From CAZAKZ01 sp964485695 (GTDB lineage Bacteria; Planctomycetota; JAFGQW01): a DNA stretch of 63,208 nt. Location: contig CAZAKZ010000013.1 in the NCBI GenBank assembly GCA_964485695.1, forward strand, positions 1-63,208. The letters run 5' to 3'. Shown in pieces: positions 26,511 to 33,997 of the stretch. The position numbers and the translations under genes are program-made. Below the pieces are notes generated by a model. That model saw only the letters and a program-made list of their open reading frames with translations, searched no databases and had not been told where the DNA came from. Each line of letters starts with the position of its first letter. Within the stretch, counting starts at the first letter, position 1.

Positions 26511-27263
26511 ATGAGAACACCCCTCCTGGCGGGAAACTGGAAGATGAACCTCCTTCGCCAGGACGTCACTGCCCTCATCGATACGCTCAAGAAGGGCGTG
26601 GAAGGCGTGGCGGACCGGGAGATCCTGGTCTGCCCGGCGTATCCCTACCTGGCCCAGGCAGCCTCTGAACTGAAAAACACCCGGATCCGTCTGGGTGCCC
26701 AGGACTGCTGCTGGGAAAAGGGCGGCGCCTTCACGGGTGAGGTCAGCCCCTGGATGCTCAAGGACGTGGGCTGCTCCCACGTCATCCTGGGACATTCAGA
26801 GCGACGTCACGTCCTGGGGGAGGCCGACACCACCATCAACATGAAGTTGAGGTGCGCCGTCACCGCGGGCCTGAACCCCATCCTCTGCGTGGGAGAGACC
26901 CTCGAGGAGCGCCAGGCCGACAGGACCTGGACCGTGGTGGAATCCCAGCTGGCAGGGGGTATCGTGGCCATGGCCCCGGAGCAGTGCGCCGGACTGGTCA
27001 TCGCGTACGAGCCGGTCTGGGCCATCGGCACCGGACACACGGCCACGCCCGACCAGGCCCAGGAGGTCCACGGCCGGATCCGCCCGTGGGTGGCAGAGAA
27101 CCTCGGGCCGGAGATCGCCGGTCACATTCGCATCCTCTACGGAGGCAGCGTCAATCCCAAGAACGTGGACGGATTGATGGCTCAACCCGACATCGACGGC
27201 GGCCTGGTGGGCGGCGCGAGCCTCAAGGCAGCCGATTTCATTCGCCTTGTCCGATTCGAGTGA
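26511..27263 (+). CDS. tpiA: Triosephosphate isomerase
   Basis: 250 aa, the normal length. Interconverts dihydroxyacetone phosphate and glyceraldehyde-3-phosphate. Active-site residues are visible: N and K in AGNWKMN, His in ILGHSERR, and Glu in AYEPVWAIGTG. The phosphate-binding end ILYGGSVNPKN and GGLVGGASL are complete. GAGGAACG lies before the ATG. It is followed by a long hairpin and secG, an order seen in many bacteria. Confidence 0.98.
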   Translation: MRTPLLAGNWKMNLLRQDVTALIDTLKKGVEGVADREILVCPAYPYLAQAASELKNTRIRLGAQDCCWEKGGAFTGEVSPWMLKDVGCSHVILGHSERRHVLGEADTTINMKLRCAVTAGLNPILCVGETLEERQADRTWTVVESQLAGGIVAMAPEQCAGLVIAYEPVWAIGTGHTATPDQAQEVHGRIRPWVAENLGPEIAGHIRILYGGSVNPKNVDGLMAQPDIDGGLVGGASLKAADFIRLVRFE

Positions 27264-27348
27264 ATCCCCGGGATACACTTCCGGGAATCCCGTGTAGAAT
27301 CAACCGTAACAATCAACAGTCACGACCAGGGGCGATACCCGGGGCCCA

Positions 27349-27529
27349 AGCCCGGATTTTTCATGAAACACCGAGCGAAAATGGATCTGAGTCTGCCTGG
27401 CAAGGCGAAACGGCGGTTTCGACCGCAGGCGTATTCCCTGCAATACGTTGAGGATCGAAATCGTCGTTTCAACGCAGCCAGGTGGGCTCAGATCCATATG
27501 CAGCCGGTGTTTCATGAAAAATCCGGGCT
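27349..27529. repeat. Long imperfect inverted repeat upstream of secG
   Basis: Two arms of about 88 bases with a 6-base loop (CGTATT-CCCTGC-AATACG). The outer 25 bases (AGCCCGGATTTTTCATGAAA and onward) and several inner blocks (ATGGATCTGAG, CCTGGC) are identical; the rest has scattered mismatches. GGGGCG/CGCCCC further out extends it. It fills most of the 308-base gap between tpiA and secG, about 30 bases before the secG Shine-Dalgarno. Confidence 0.88.
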
Positions 27530-27571
27530 AAGAGACGCCCCAAGTGAAAACCATACATCCCGGAGGTGGTC

Positions 27572-28132
27572 TTGTTCTTGAACGCTTACACTCTCGCACC
27601 ACTGCTCGGTAGTTTCTGGACCGAACTGCTCCTCTACCTGCTCTACATCGGATTCTTCCTGAGCAGCATCCTGCTCATCGTCATCATCCTCCTCCAGGAG
27701 GGCAAGGGGGGAGGATTCGCCGGCGCATTCGGCGGCGTGGGCACCGAGGCTTTCGGTGTCAAGGCCGGAGGCATCAACAAGCTCACCGGTTTCCTGGCCA
27801 TACTCTTCGTCATCTGCGCCCTGATCCTCGGCATCATGACCAAGAGCGAGGGCACCGTGGCCAAGGAAGACCTGGAACCTCCACCACCGACCTCTCAGCG
27901 CGGTATGGCGCCCGGCACCGTGCCGGCACCCGGGCCCGGGGAACAGCCGCCCATGCCGGCACCGGCACCCCGCGGGGGCCAGGCTCCCGGCGCGGGCGAG
28001 AAGCCCAAGCCGGAGGCCCCGCCACCAGAAAAGAAAGAACCGGAAAAAAAGGATCCAGCTCCTACCCCGGCCCCAGGGAAGGGTAAAAAGCCGCCACCCG
28101 TGCAGCCGGTCCCCAGAAAAAGCGGCGGATAG
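27572..28132 (+). CDS. secG: Preprotein translocase subunit SecG with Pro-rich C-terminal extension
   Basis: 186 aa. SecG is the accessory membrane subunit of SecYEG. Two transmembrane helices flank the conserved loop LLQEGKGGGFAGAFGG and TEAFG. After about residue 95 there is a Pro/Gly/Lys-rich tail (PAPAPRGGQAPGAGEKPKPE and onward), nearly doubling the usual 75-110 aa. No ATG is available. TTG 27572 lies 5 bases after the GGAGG at 27562-27566; TTG 27578 is an alternative, and a GTG at 27566 would overlap the Shine-Dalgarno. Confidence 0.92.
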   Translation: MFLNAYTLAPLLGSFWTELLLYLLYIGFFLSSILLIVIILLQEGKGGGFAGAFGGVGTEAFGVKAGGINKLTGFLAILFVICALILGIMTKSEGTVAKEDLEPPPPTSQRGMAPGTVPAPGPGEQPPMPAPAPRGGQAPGAGEKPKPEAPPPEKKEPEKKDPAPTPAPGKGKKPPPVQPVPRKSGG

Positions 28133-28141
28133 ACGAGCACA

Positions 28142-29053
28142 ATGGCGTCTTCCTCCAATCCCCTCCAGCCGATCTCGAGCATGACGGGGTACGGCCGGGC
28201 CTTGAGCAAGGTCTCCGGCCGGCATGTCCTTGTCGAGATCACGTCGGTAAACAACCGCTTCCTCAAGCTTCAGTTCAAGATGCCCGATCTCCTCCAGGCG
28301 CTCCGGCAGAAGTTCGAGGACAACGTCAAGAAGCACGTGGTGCGCGGATCCCTCACCCTCAACATCCTGTTCGAAACGCCCAGAATCCTCCCCGGCATCA
28401 CCGTCAACAAGGACTGGGCCCGGAAGTACGTGCGTGATCTCAAGGCCTTGAGCCGGGAGCTGGGCCTCACCATGCCCGAAGACCTCGGATTCCTCGCCTC
28501 GGTGCCCGGCCTCTTCCATGCACCCGAGCGTCTGCCCGCCGTTTCCAGGGAGGACACACAACTCCTGCGGGAAACCCTGAACAAGGCTCTGGAAAAGCTG
28601 GTGACGGACCGGCAGCGGGAAGGCCGGAGCCTGGTCCAGGACATCCGGCGGCGGCAGAAGATCCTGGTGAAAGAGGTCAAGGCCATCCAGAAGAAGGCCC
28701 CGGCCGTGATGGAAGCGTTTTCCCGGCGGCTCCTCGAGCGCATGAACGTTCTGCTCCAGGGAACCGGGGTCCTGGCCGAGCCGTCGGACGTGCTCCGCGA
28801 GGTGGCCTCCTACTCCGACCGCGTGGACATCACCGAGGAGTTGACCCGGTTGAACGCCCACCTGGAGCATGTCCGGACCATCCTCGACGCTGGAGGAGAG
28901 TGCGGGAAGAAGATCGAGTTTCTCCTGCAGGAGATTCACCGGGAGGTCAACACCCTCGGGTCCAAGGCGGGGAGCAGCGCCATTTCCCCGAACGTCGTCG
29001 CCATCAAGGGTGAGGTGGAAAAGATCCGTGAACAGGTCCAGAACCTCGAATGA
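28142..29053 (+). CDS. yicC: YicC-family endoribonuclease
   Basis: 303 aa. Family knowledge: YicC/YloC proteins are RNA-cleaving enzymes active on small RNAs, with an N-terminal YicC_N domain and a C-terminal DUF1732. The N-terminal signature SSMTGYGRAL and VNNRFL are present, as are the C-terminal SDRVDITEELTRLNAHL and GKKIEFLLQEIHREVNTLGSK. The position 9 bases after secG and directly before gmk (overlapping it) is the usual yicC-gmk pairing. Confidence 0.94.
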   Translation: MASSSNPLQPISSMTGYGRALSKVSGRHVLVEITSVNNRFLKLQFKMPDLLQALRQKFEDNVKKHVVRGSLTLNILFETPRILPGITVNKDWARKYVRDLKALSRELGLTMPEDLGFLASVPGLFHAPERLPAVSREDTQLLRETLNKALEKLVTDRQREGRSLVQDIRRRQKILVKEVKAIQKKAPAVMEAFSRRLLERMNVLLQGTGVLAEPSDVLREVASYSDRVDITEELTRLNAHLEHVRTILDAGGECGKKIEFLLQEIHREVNTLGSKAGSSAISPNVVAIKGEVEKIREQVQNLE

Positions 29054-29609
29054 CGCCCCGCCACGCGGCCGCGTGGTGGTGCTCACCGGCCCTTCCGGCG
29101 TGGGCAAGACCACGGTAAGCCAACGCCTCCTGACCGATCCTCGCCTGCTACGGGTCATCACGGCCACCACTCGCCCGCCTCGGCCCGGAGAAGTGGATGG
29201 CTGCGACTACCTGTTTCTGAGCCGGACGGCTTTCGTCCAGCGGCGAGAGAGGGGTGAGTTCCTCGAGTGGGCCGTGGTCTACGACGAGTTCTACGGCACC
29301 CCCCTGGCCCAGGTCGAGGCCGTGGTGGCCTCGGGCAAGGACGCCCTGCTGGTCATCGACGTCCAGGGGGCCGGACAGGTGAAACAGGCCCGGCCCGAGG
29401 CCCTGTTCCTTTTCCTCCTCCCCCCGGATCTCGAGACCCTGGAGAAGCGTCTGGCCGGCCGCGGCACCGAGAGGGATGCCCAGGTCGAGGGACGCCTGGA
29501 CCAGGCCGCCCGGGAAATGGCCGAGGCCGACTGGTTCGACCACTGCGTCGTCAACGACGAGGTGGAAAAAGCAGTGGAGGCACTCCGGGCCATCCTCTGG
29601 CCGGATTGA
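29028..29609 (+). CDS. gmk: Guanylate kinase
   Basis: 193 aa. ATP-dependent phosphorylation of GMP to GDP. P-loop GPSGVGKTT, GMP-binding TTRPPRPGEVDGCDY, and lid arginines in KRLAGRGTER. No ATG is available in frame near the start. GTG 29028 is proposed because AGGTGG lies 9 bases upstream and the resulting length fits; GTG 29073 would start right at the P-loop strand and is less likely. It overlaps the yicC end by 26 bases. The usual downstream rpoZ is missing. Confidence 0.92.
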   Translation: MNRSRTSNDAPPRGRVVVLTGPSGVGKTTVSQRLLTDPRLLRVITATTRPPRPGEVDGCDYLFLSRTAFVQRRERGEFLEWAVVYDEFYGTPLAQVEAVVASGKDALLVIDVQGAGQVKQARPEALFLFLLPPDLETLEKRLAGRGTERDAQVEGRLDQAAREMAEADWFDHCVVNDEVEKAVEALRAILWPD

Positions 29610-29713
29610 TCCGCCTCCTCGAGGTGAAACCCGACATCCCGGGTTCGAGTCACGCGCTCCAGCCGGAACAATTCGGCCCCTGACACCTTTCTTCTTCCCG
29701 AGAGATCGCTACC

Positions 29714-30283
29714 ATGGGTCCCAAAAACCGGGAGATTCCCTTGAAAGCCTTTGACACCCGCCGGGTTCTCGTCGGCGTCACCGGCTCCATCGCCATCTAC
29801 AAGACCTGCGACCTGGTGTTCACCCTGCGCAAGGCCGGAGCCCGCCCGTGTGTGGTGATGACCGAATCCGCCACCCACCTCGTGGCTCCGGACACCTTTC
29901 GCGCCCTGAGCGGTGAGGCGGTTCACACCCGCATGTTCGAGAACGAGGTCCACGCCCTGCCCCACATCGACCTGGCCGAGGGGGCCGACCTGGTCCTCGT
30001 GGCGCCGGCCACCGCCCACTTCCTGGCCAAGGTGGCCACGGGCCTGGCGGACGATCTGCTTTCCACCCTGATGCTGACCGTGAACTGCACCCGGGTCGTG
30101 GCACCGGCCATGAACGTCCAGATGTGGTCCAACCCCGCGGTGCAGCGAAACGTCTCTCGCATCCAGGCGGACGGGATTCACGTCGTGGAGCCGGTGTCCG
30201 GGCACCTCGCCTGCCGCACCGAGGGCAAGGGAAAGATGGCCCCGGTGGAGGATATCCTGAAATTCGCGGAAGGACTGCTCTGA
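29714..30283 (+). CDS. coaC: Phosphopantothenoylcysteine decarboxylase (stand-alone CoaC flavoprotein)
   Basis: 189 aa. FMN-dependent decarboxylation of phosphopantothenoylcysteine in CoA synthesis. HFCD-family features are GVTGSIAIYKTCDLV, the active-site His in LPHIDLAEGADLVLVAPATA, the PAMN motif (APAMNVQMW) and a substrate flap with Cys (SGHLACRTEGKGKM). In most bacteria it is fused to CoaB; here CoaB is a separate gene at 32807. GAGAGA precedes the ATG. It lies 104 bases after gmk and one base before the next gene. Confidence 0.9.
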   Translation: MGPKNREIPLKAFDTRRVLVGVTGSIAIYKTCDLVFTLRKAGARPCVVMTESATHLVAPDTFRALSGEAVHTRMFENEVHALPHIDLAEGADLVLVAPATAHFLAKVATGLADDLLSTLMLTVNCTRVVAPAMNVQMWSNPAVQRNVSRIQADGIHVVEPVSGHLACRTEGKGKMAPVEDILKFAEGLL

Positions 30284-30284
30284 C

Positions 30285-31538
30285 ATGGCTGGCCGGAACC
30301 ACCTGATCCTCCCGGGCCTCGGGCTCCTCCTGTGGGTGGCGGCCCTTCCCTATCTGCCCCTGGTCCAGACCAGCGATCAGCGATGGATCCTCTTTACCAC
30401 CGGAGCGGTTCTCATGATTCTGGCCCTCACCCGGAAGCGCCGGGAGGTTCAGGACCCGGGACCGTTCAGAACCGGCCTCGGGCAAGAGACCCGACCGTCT
30501 CGCCTCTCCCTCGGCCCCCTGTGCATCGTGGCGGTCCTGGCCCTGTTGCTGCGGCTGATCACCCTGGGCCAACCCGTGGCCGGGGATGACCCTGGATTCC
30601 TCGGGTTCTGGCCCACGGGCCAGGCCAGCCCGTTCCTGGTCCGGCTGCCCCTGGCCGTCTGCGGCGCCCTGACCCCCGTGTTCCTCTACCTCGGGGTACG
30701 ACGCTGCACCGGAGAACCCGCAGCCCTCCTTGTTGCCACGGCCCTGGCCGTGGCGCCCGCCCACGTGGCCCTGTCCCAGACCCTCTGTGAGGCGGCTCCG
30801 GCCATCCTGCTCCTGGTCCTCTCCACTTTCGTCCTGAACTCGGCCATCGCCTGGGACCGACCCCTCTGGTGGTGGCTCTACGGAATCCTCCTTGCGGCCG
30901 CGGTTCCCCTGGGTCCCTGGACCCTCGCGCTCCTTCTGGGTCACGCTGCCGTGGTCCTGGGGTGGAGCCTCGTGAGACGGGTTTCCGGCTACCCCCTGCC
31001 ACCGGTCCGAAATTTCCTGATTCCCCTGACCCTGGTAGCCGCGTTCCAGGCCTTGTACCTCACCCTGGGGTGGCACGAGGCCGGCCTGGATCTTGCCTGG
31101 GCCTGGCTTCCCATGGGCATCGACCACGGCCCCATTCCTGCCCTGGTCTGGATCCTGGCCGCAGTGGGCCTGTTCACGCTCCCAAGGCACGCCAATACCC
31201 GGGCCGTCTTCCTGCTCCTCGCTCCAGCGGCCTTCGTCTATCTCCTCTTCTGGTTCATTCCCCGGTTCAGGGATCTCGCCTCCTTGCCCTGGCCTCTCCT
31301 TCCGGTGTTGATCCTGCTCTCGGCTCTCGGCACCATGGCCCTGCTCAAGGGGGTGAAGTTTCTTGCCTCCTGGTTCTTTCCGGGTCGCATCTCGGGGGGG
31401 ACCCTCTTCCGGGCTGGAATCGTGGTGGCCGCCTTGCTCCTCGCCCTGGCCATGCTCCCCGGCCTGAAGAGCCACTACCACCGCGCGGCCCCGGACGCCA
31501 CCGGAGTGAATCCGGGCCCGAGCCACGAGGTGCGTTAG
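30285..31538 (+). CDS. Multi-pass membrane protein, GT-C-like
   Basis: 417 aa with about ten hydrophobic helices. A short loop after the third hydrophobic segment has the acidic pair GDDPGF, and the helix pattern RLPLAVCGALTPVFLYLGVRR is like that of GT39/PMT-type membrane glycosyltransferases. Compared with the protein at 20670 it is shorter and lacks a clear soluble C-terminal domain. The ATG starts one base after the coaC stop, so it is translated from the same message. Substrate unknown; the assignment to GT-C rests on topology and weak motifs only. Confidence 0.55.
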   Translation: MAGRNHLILPGLGLLLWVAALPYLPLVQTSDQRWILFTTGAVLMILALTRKRREVQDPGPFRTGLGQETRPSRLSLGPLCIVAVLALLLRLITLGQPVAGDDPGFLGFWPTGQASPFLVRLPLAVCGALTPVFLYLGVRRCTGEPAALLVATALAVAPAHVALSQTLCEAAPAILLLVLSTFVLNSAIAWDRPLWWWLYGILLAAAVPLGPWTLALLLGHAAVVLGWSLVRRVSGYPLPPVRNFLIPLTLVAAFQALYLTLGWHEAGLDLAWAWLPMGIDHGPIPALVWILAAVGLFTLPRHANTRAVFLLLAPAAFVYLLFWFIPRFRDLASLPWPLLPVLILLSALGTMALLKGVKFLASWFFPGRISGGTLFRAGIVVAALLLALAMLPGLKSHYHRAAPDATGVNPGPSHEVR

Positions 31539-31759
31539 CTTGCAGGTCCGGGAGTAAAATTTTCCCGCTCGAAAACCACATAACTTCTTACTATTCTGCG
31601 CTCTCCCGCGTACCTCCCTGACGGACCGAGGATCTTCATCGAAAAATCGCTACCCAAGAACTGCCCGCGGGGGATAATCAAATCATACGAGGGAATTCCC
31701 GGCATGGACCCGGATCTTCGCTACTCGCATTGCCCGGGTCCTGGAAGAGGTAGTCTTAG

Positions 31760-32743
31760 ATGGAAAAGGACATGTCCGAGGATCCGACTCGGATCCAGCT
31801 CGTTGCTCCCCTGCACCGCCTATCTGGTTCTCCCCGTTCTCCCATCGATTCCCCGGATGCACTGAACCGGGCCGCTCACTGGGTGAAATCTCGTCTTCAA
31901 GAAGCCGGATGCCGTGTGGACATGGACCCCGTCCCCTTTCGCGGGGGCTACTTCGAGAACGTGTACGGCACCCTGGAGGGATCCGATGCCGTACCGGGCC
32001 GGCCCCTGGTTCTGGCCGCCCACCACGACTCAGCCCCGGGCTCCCCGGACATTCTCGGTCTGGGTGGACTCGCCGTGCTCCTGGAGACGGCCCGGATCCT
32101 GGCCCAGTCACCGCCCGGGATCCCCGTGGTATTCGCCTCCTACACCCTGAGGAACTGGGGCATGGCCGGCAGCTTTCACCACGCCCTGCGCCTCCGGGAG
32201 GATTCGACGGGCATCCTCGGCCTGATCAACATCGACTCGGTCGGGAAGGATTCAACCCGGGAGAGCCCACCCGCGGATCCCTGGCCCCTACCCCGGCTCC
32301 TGGCCTCGTTCACCCCCCGTCGATCTTCCCGCAAGACCGGCCTGCTGAGCGTGGTGGGCAACTTCGCCTCCAGAACGTTGCTTCGACGTGTGGTCCAGGC
32401 CATGCGCCAGGAAGGACCGTGGCCGGGAAAGACATCAAACCGGACCCGAATCAACGTCGTGACCCTCCCGGGTCGGGGGTTTATCATGCCGCAGATGCGG
32501 GTGGGAGACCATGCGCCCTTCTGGGACGCTGGAATCCCCTCGGTCATGGTGGCGAATACGGCCTCGTTCCGGAATCCGGAGCCCCACGAGACCCATGAAC
32601 GGTCCTGCAGCCGGAAAACACGGGAACCCCTAGAAACACTGGACCGGACGCTCCTGAAGGGCGTCACCCGGGGGGTCCTGAGCGCGGTCCGTAATCTCTC
32701 TAATGGCAGGAAATTAGAACAATCGGACGGGTTGGGAGCCTGA
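31760..32743 (+). CDS. M28-like peptidase fold protein, catalytic residues degenerate
   Basis: 327 aa. The fold pattern of M28 zinc aminopeptidases is recognisable: LVLAAHHDSAPGSPD (usual AHYDS...GADDN), VVFASYTLRNWGMAGS (usual FAAEEWGLLGS), INIDSVG and VGDHAPFWDAGIPSVMV. The first HxD is present, but the bridging Asp motif is replaced by DILGLGG and the catalytic Glu-Glu pair by Leu-Arg, so peptidase activity is unlikely. No signal peptide is seen. GGAAGAGG lies about 9 bases before the ATG. It may be a ligand-binding or glutaminyl-cyclase-like relative. It sits between coaC and coaB, with 221 bases of empty sequence upstream. Confidence 0.72.
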   Translation: MEKDMSEDPTRIQLVAPLHRLSGSPRSPIDSPDALNRAAHWVKSRLQEAGCRVDMDPVPFRGGYFENVYGTLEGSDAVPGRPLVLAAHHDSAPGSPDILGLGGLAVLLETARILAQSPPGIPVVFASYTLRNWGMAGSFHHALRLREDSTGILGLINIDSVGKDSTRESPPADPWPLPRLLASFTPRRSSRKTGLLSVVGNFASRTLLRRVVQAMRQEGPWPGKTSNRTRINVVTLPGRGFIMPQMRVGDHAPFWDAGIPSVMVANTASFRNPEPHETHERSCSRKTREPLETLDRTLLKGVTRGVLSAVRNLSNGRKLEQSDGLGA

Positions 32744-32792
32744 CGCCCCGGTTTCACGGCAAGCCGGCTATGGCTTCCACGGCAATCCAGCC

Positions 32793-32798
32793 TATAAT
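32793..32798 (+). promoter_or_regulatory. Perfect -10 hexamer 8 bases before coaB (leaderless promoter)
   Basis: TATAAT at 32793-32798 lies eight bases before the coaB ATG, and no Shine-Dalgarno exists between them. Transcription would start at or within a base or two of the start codon. The -35 region (TATGGC or ATGGCT at the expected distance) is poor. Confidence 0.5.
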
Positions 32799-32806
32799 TC
32801 GGCACC

Positions 32807-33475
32807 ATGAAGATCCTCGTGACAACCGGTTCCACCCGGGAGTACATCGATCCGGTGCGGTTCCTCTCCAACGACGCCAGCGGACGGCTTGGCGTTGAGA
32901 TCGCCAGGATAGCTTTCGAGCGCGGTCACGAAACGGTTCTGGTCCACGGTCCTCTCAGCATTCACATCCGAGATCTTACGATCCCGGACGGGGTGGAGCA
33001 GGTACCCGTTGTCACCACCGATGAGATGGATCGAGAAGTTCGGGCCCGGTTCGGGGCCACGGATGTGGTGTTCATGGTTGCGGCCGTTGCGGACTTCAAG
33101 CCGGTGCACTACTCCACCAGAAAATTGAAGCGAAGAGATCCGGAGCAGGTATTTACCTTCTCGCGCACGAAGGATATCCTGAGGGGCCTCGGCGCCTCGA
33201 AGACCCACCAGTTCCTGGTGGGCTTCAACCTGGAAACCGAGAAGCTCGAGGAGGAAGGCCGCAGAAAGCTGGAGGAGAAGAACCTGGACCTGATTGTCTT
33301 AAACGGACCGGAAAACATGGGGCGTCACGAGGCCACGGTCCGGATCCTGGGCCAGGAGGGGATCGTGGCCGAATGGGAAGCCCTTCCCAAGGCCGAGATC
33401 GCCGGGCTTCTCATCGGCCTGGTGGAAGAGCGCCGGGCGGGATTACCGGGCAAGGTTGATAGCAGGATTGACTGA
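32807..33475 (+). CDS. coaB: Phosphopantothenate-cysteine ligase (stand-alone CoaB)
   Basis: 222 aa. Joins cysteine to 4'-phosphopantothenate in CoA synthesis. Characteristic segments are LVTTGSTREYIDPVRFLSN with ASGRLG, the central AAVADFKP, the lysine-bearing KLKRRDP and LVGFNLET. The later segment LIVLNGPENMG is typical. The length fits the CoaB half of CoaBC. It is preceded by a TATAAT almost touching the start codon and by no Shine-Dalgarno. Next is dut after 24 bases. The partner coaC is 2.5 kb upstream on the same strand. Confidence 0.9.
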   Translation: MKILVTTGSTREYIDPVRFLSNDASGRLGVEIARIAFERGHETVLVHGPLSIHIRDLTIPDGVEQVPVVTTDEMDREVRARFGATDVVFMVAAVADFKPVHYSTRKLKRRDPEQVFTFSRTKDILRGLGASKTHQFLVGFNLETEKLEEEGRRKLEEKNLDLIVLNGPENMGRHEATVRILGQEGIVAEWEALPKAEIAGLLIGLVEERRAGLPGKVDSRID

Positions 33476-33499
33476 AGTCGAGGTGCAGGGCGGTACACC

Positions 33500-33997
33500 A
33501 TGACCCAAGAAATCCGGATTGCCATCGAGCAGATGCCTCATGCCAGAGGCCTACCGCTTCCAGCGTACCAGACCCCGGGTTCCGCGGGTATGGACCTCCA
33601 GGCTGCCATCCACGAATCCGTAGGACTCCTGCCTGGAGCGAGGGCGGCCATCCCCACGGGCATCCGCATTGCCCTGCCCGAGGGATCCGAGGCTCAGATC
33701 CGACCTCGCAGCGGCCTGGCCATGACCAAGGGCCTGACCATGGTCAATGCCCCGGGCACCATTGATTCGGACTACCGGGGGGAAATCAAGATCTCGGTCA
33801 TCAACCTGGGTCAGGACCCGGTGGAGATCCACCCGGGCATGCGCATCGCCCAGATGGTGGTGGCGCCGGTTCAACGCGTAGCCTGGGACGAGGATACGAC
33901 ACTTGATGATACGGCACGTGGAGCCGGAGGATTCGGCTCCACCGGGGAGGGAATTCACAGTGGCAAGACCGTCAAAGAAGAAGAAATCCCGGGATGA
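33500..33997 (+). CDS. dut: Deoxyuridine 5'-triphosphate nucleotidohydrolase (trimeric dUTPase)
   Basis: 165 aa. Hydrolyses dUTP to dUMP and pyrophosphate. The five motifs are present: AGMDLQA, IRPRSGLA, NAPGTIDSDYRGEI with the catalytic Asp, GMRIAQMVVAPV and the C-terminal RGAGGFGSTG loop. GAGGTGCAGGG precedes the ATG. The last 38 bases overlap the chosen ftsK start, which implies coupled translation. Confidence 0.96.
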   Translation: MTQEIRIAIEQMPHARGLPLPAYQTPGSAGMDLQAAIHESVGLLPGARAAIPTGIRIALPEGSEAQIRPRSGLAMTKGLTMVNAPGTIDSDYRGEIKISVINLGQDPVEIHPGMRIAQMVVAPVQRVAWDEDTTLDDTARGAGGFGSTGEGIHSGKTVKEEEIPG

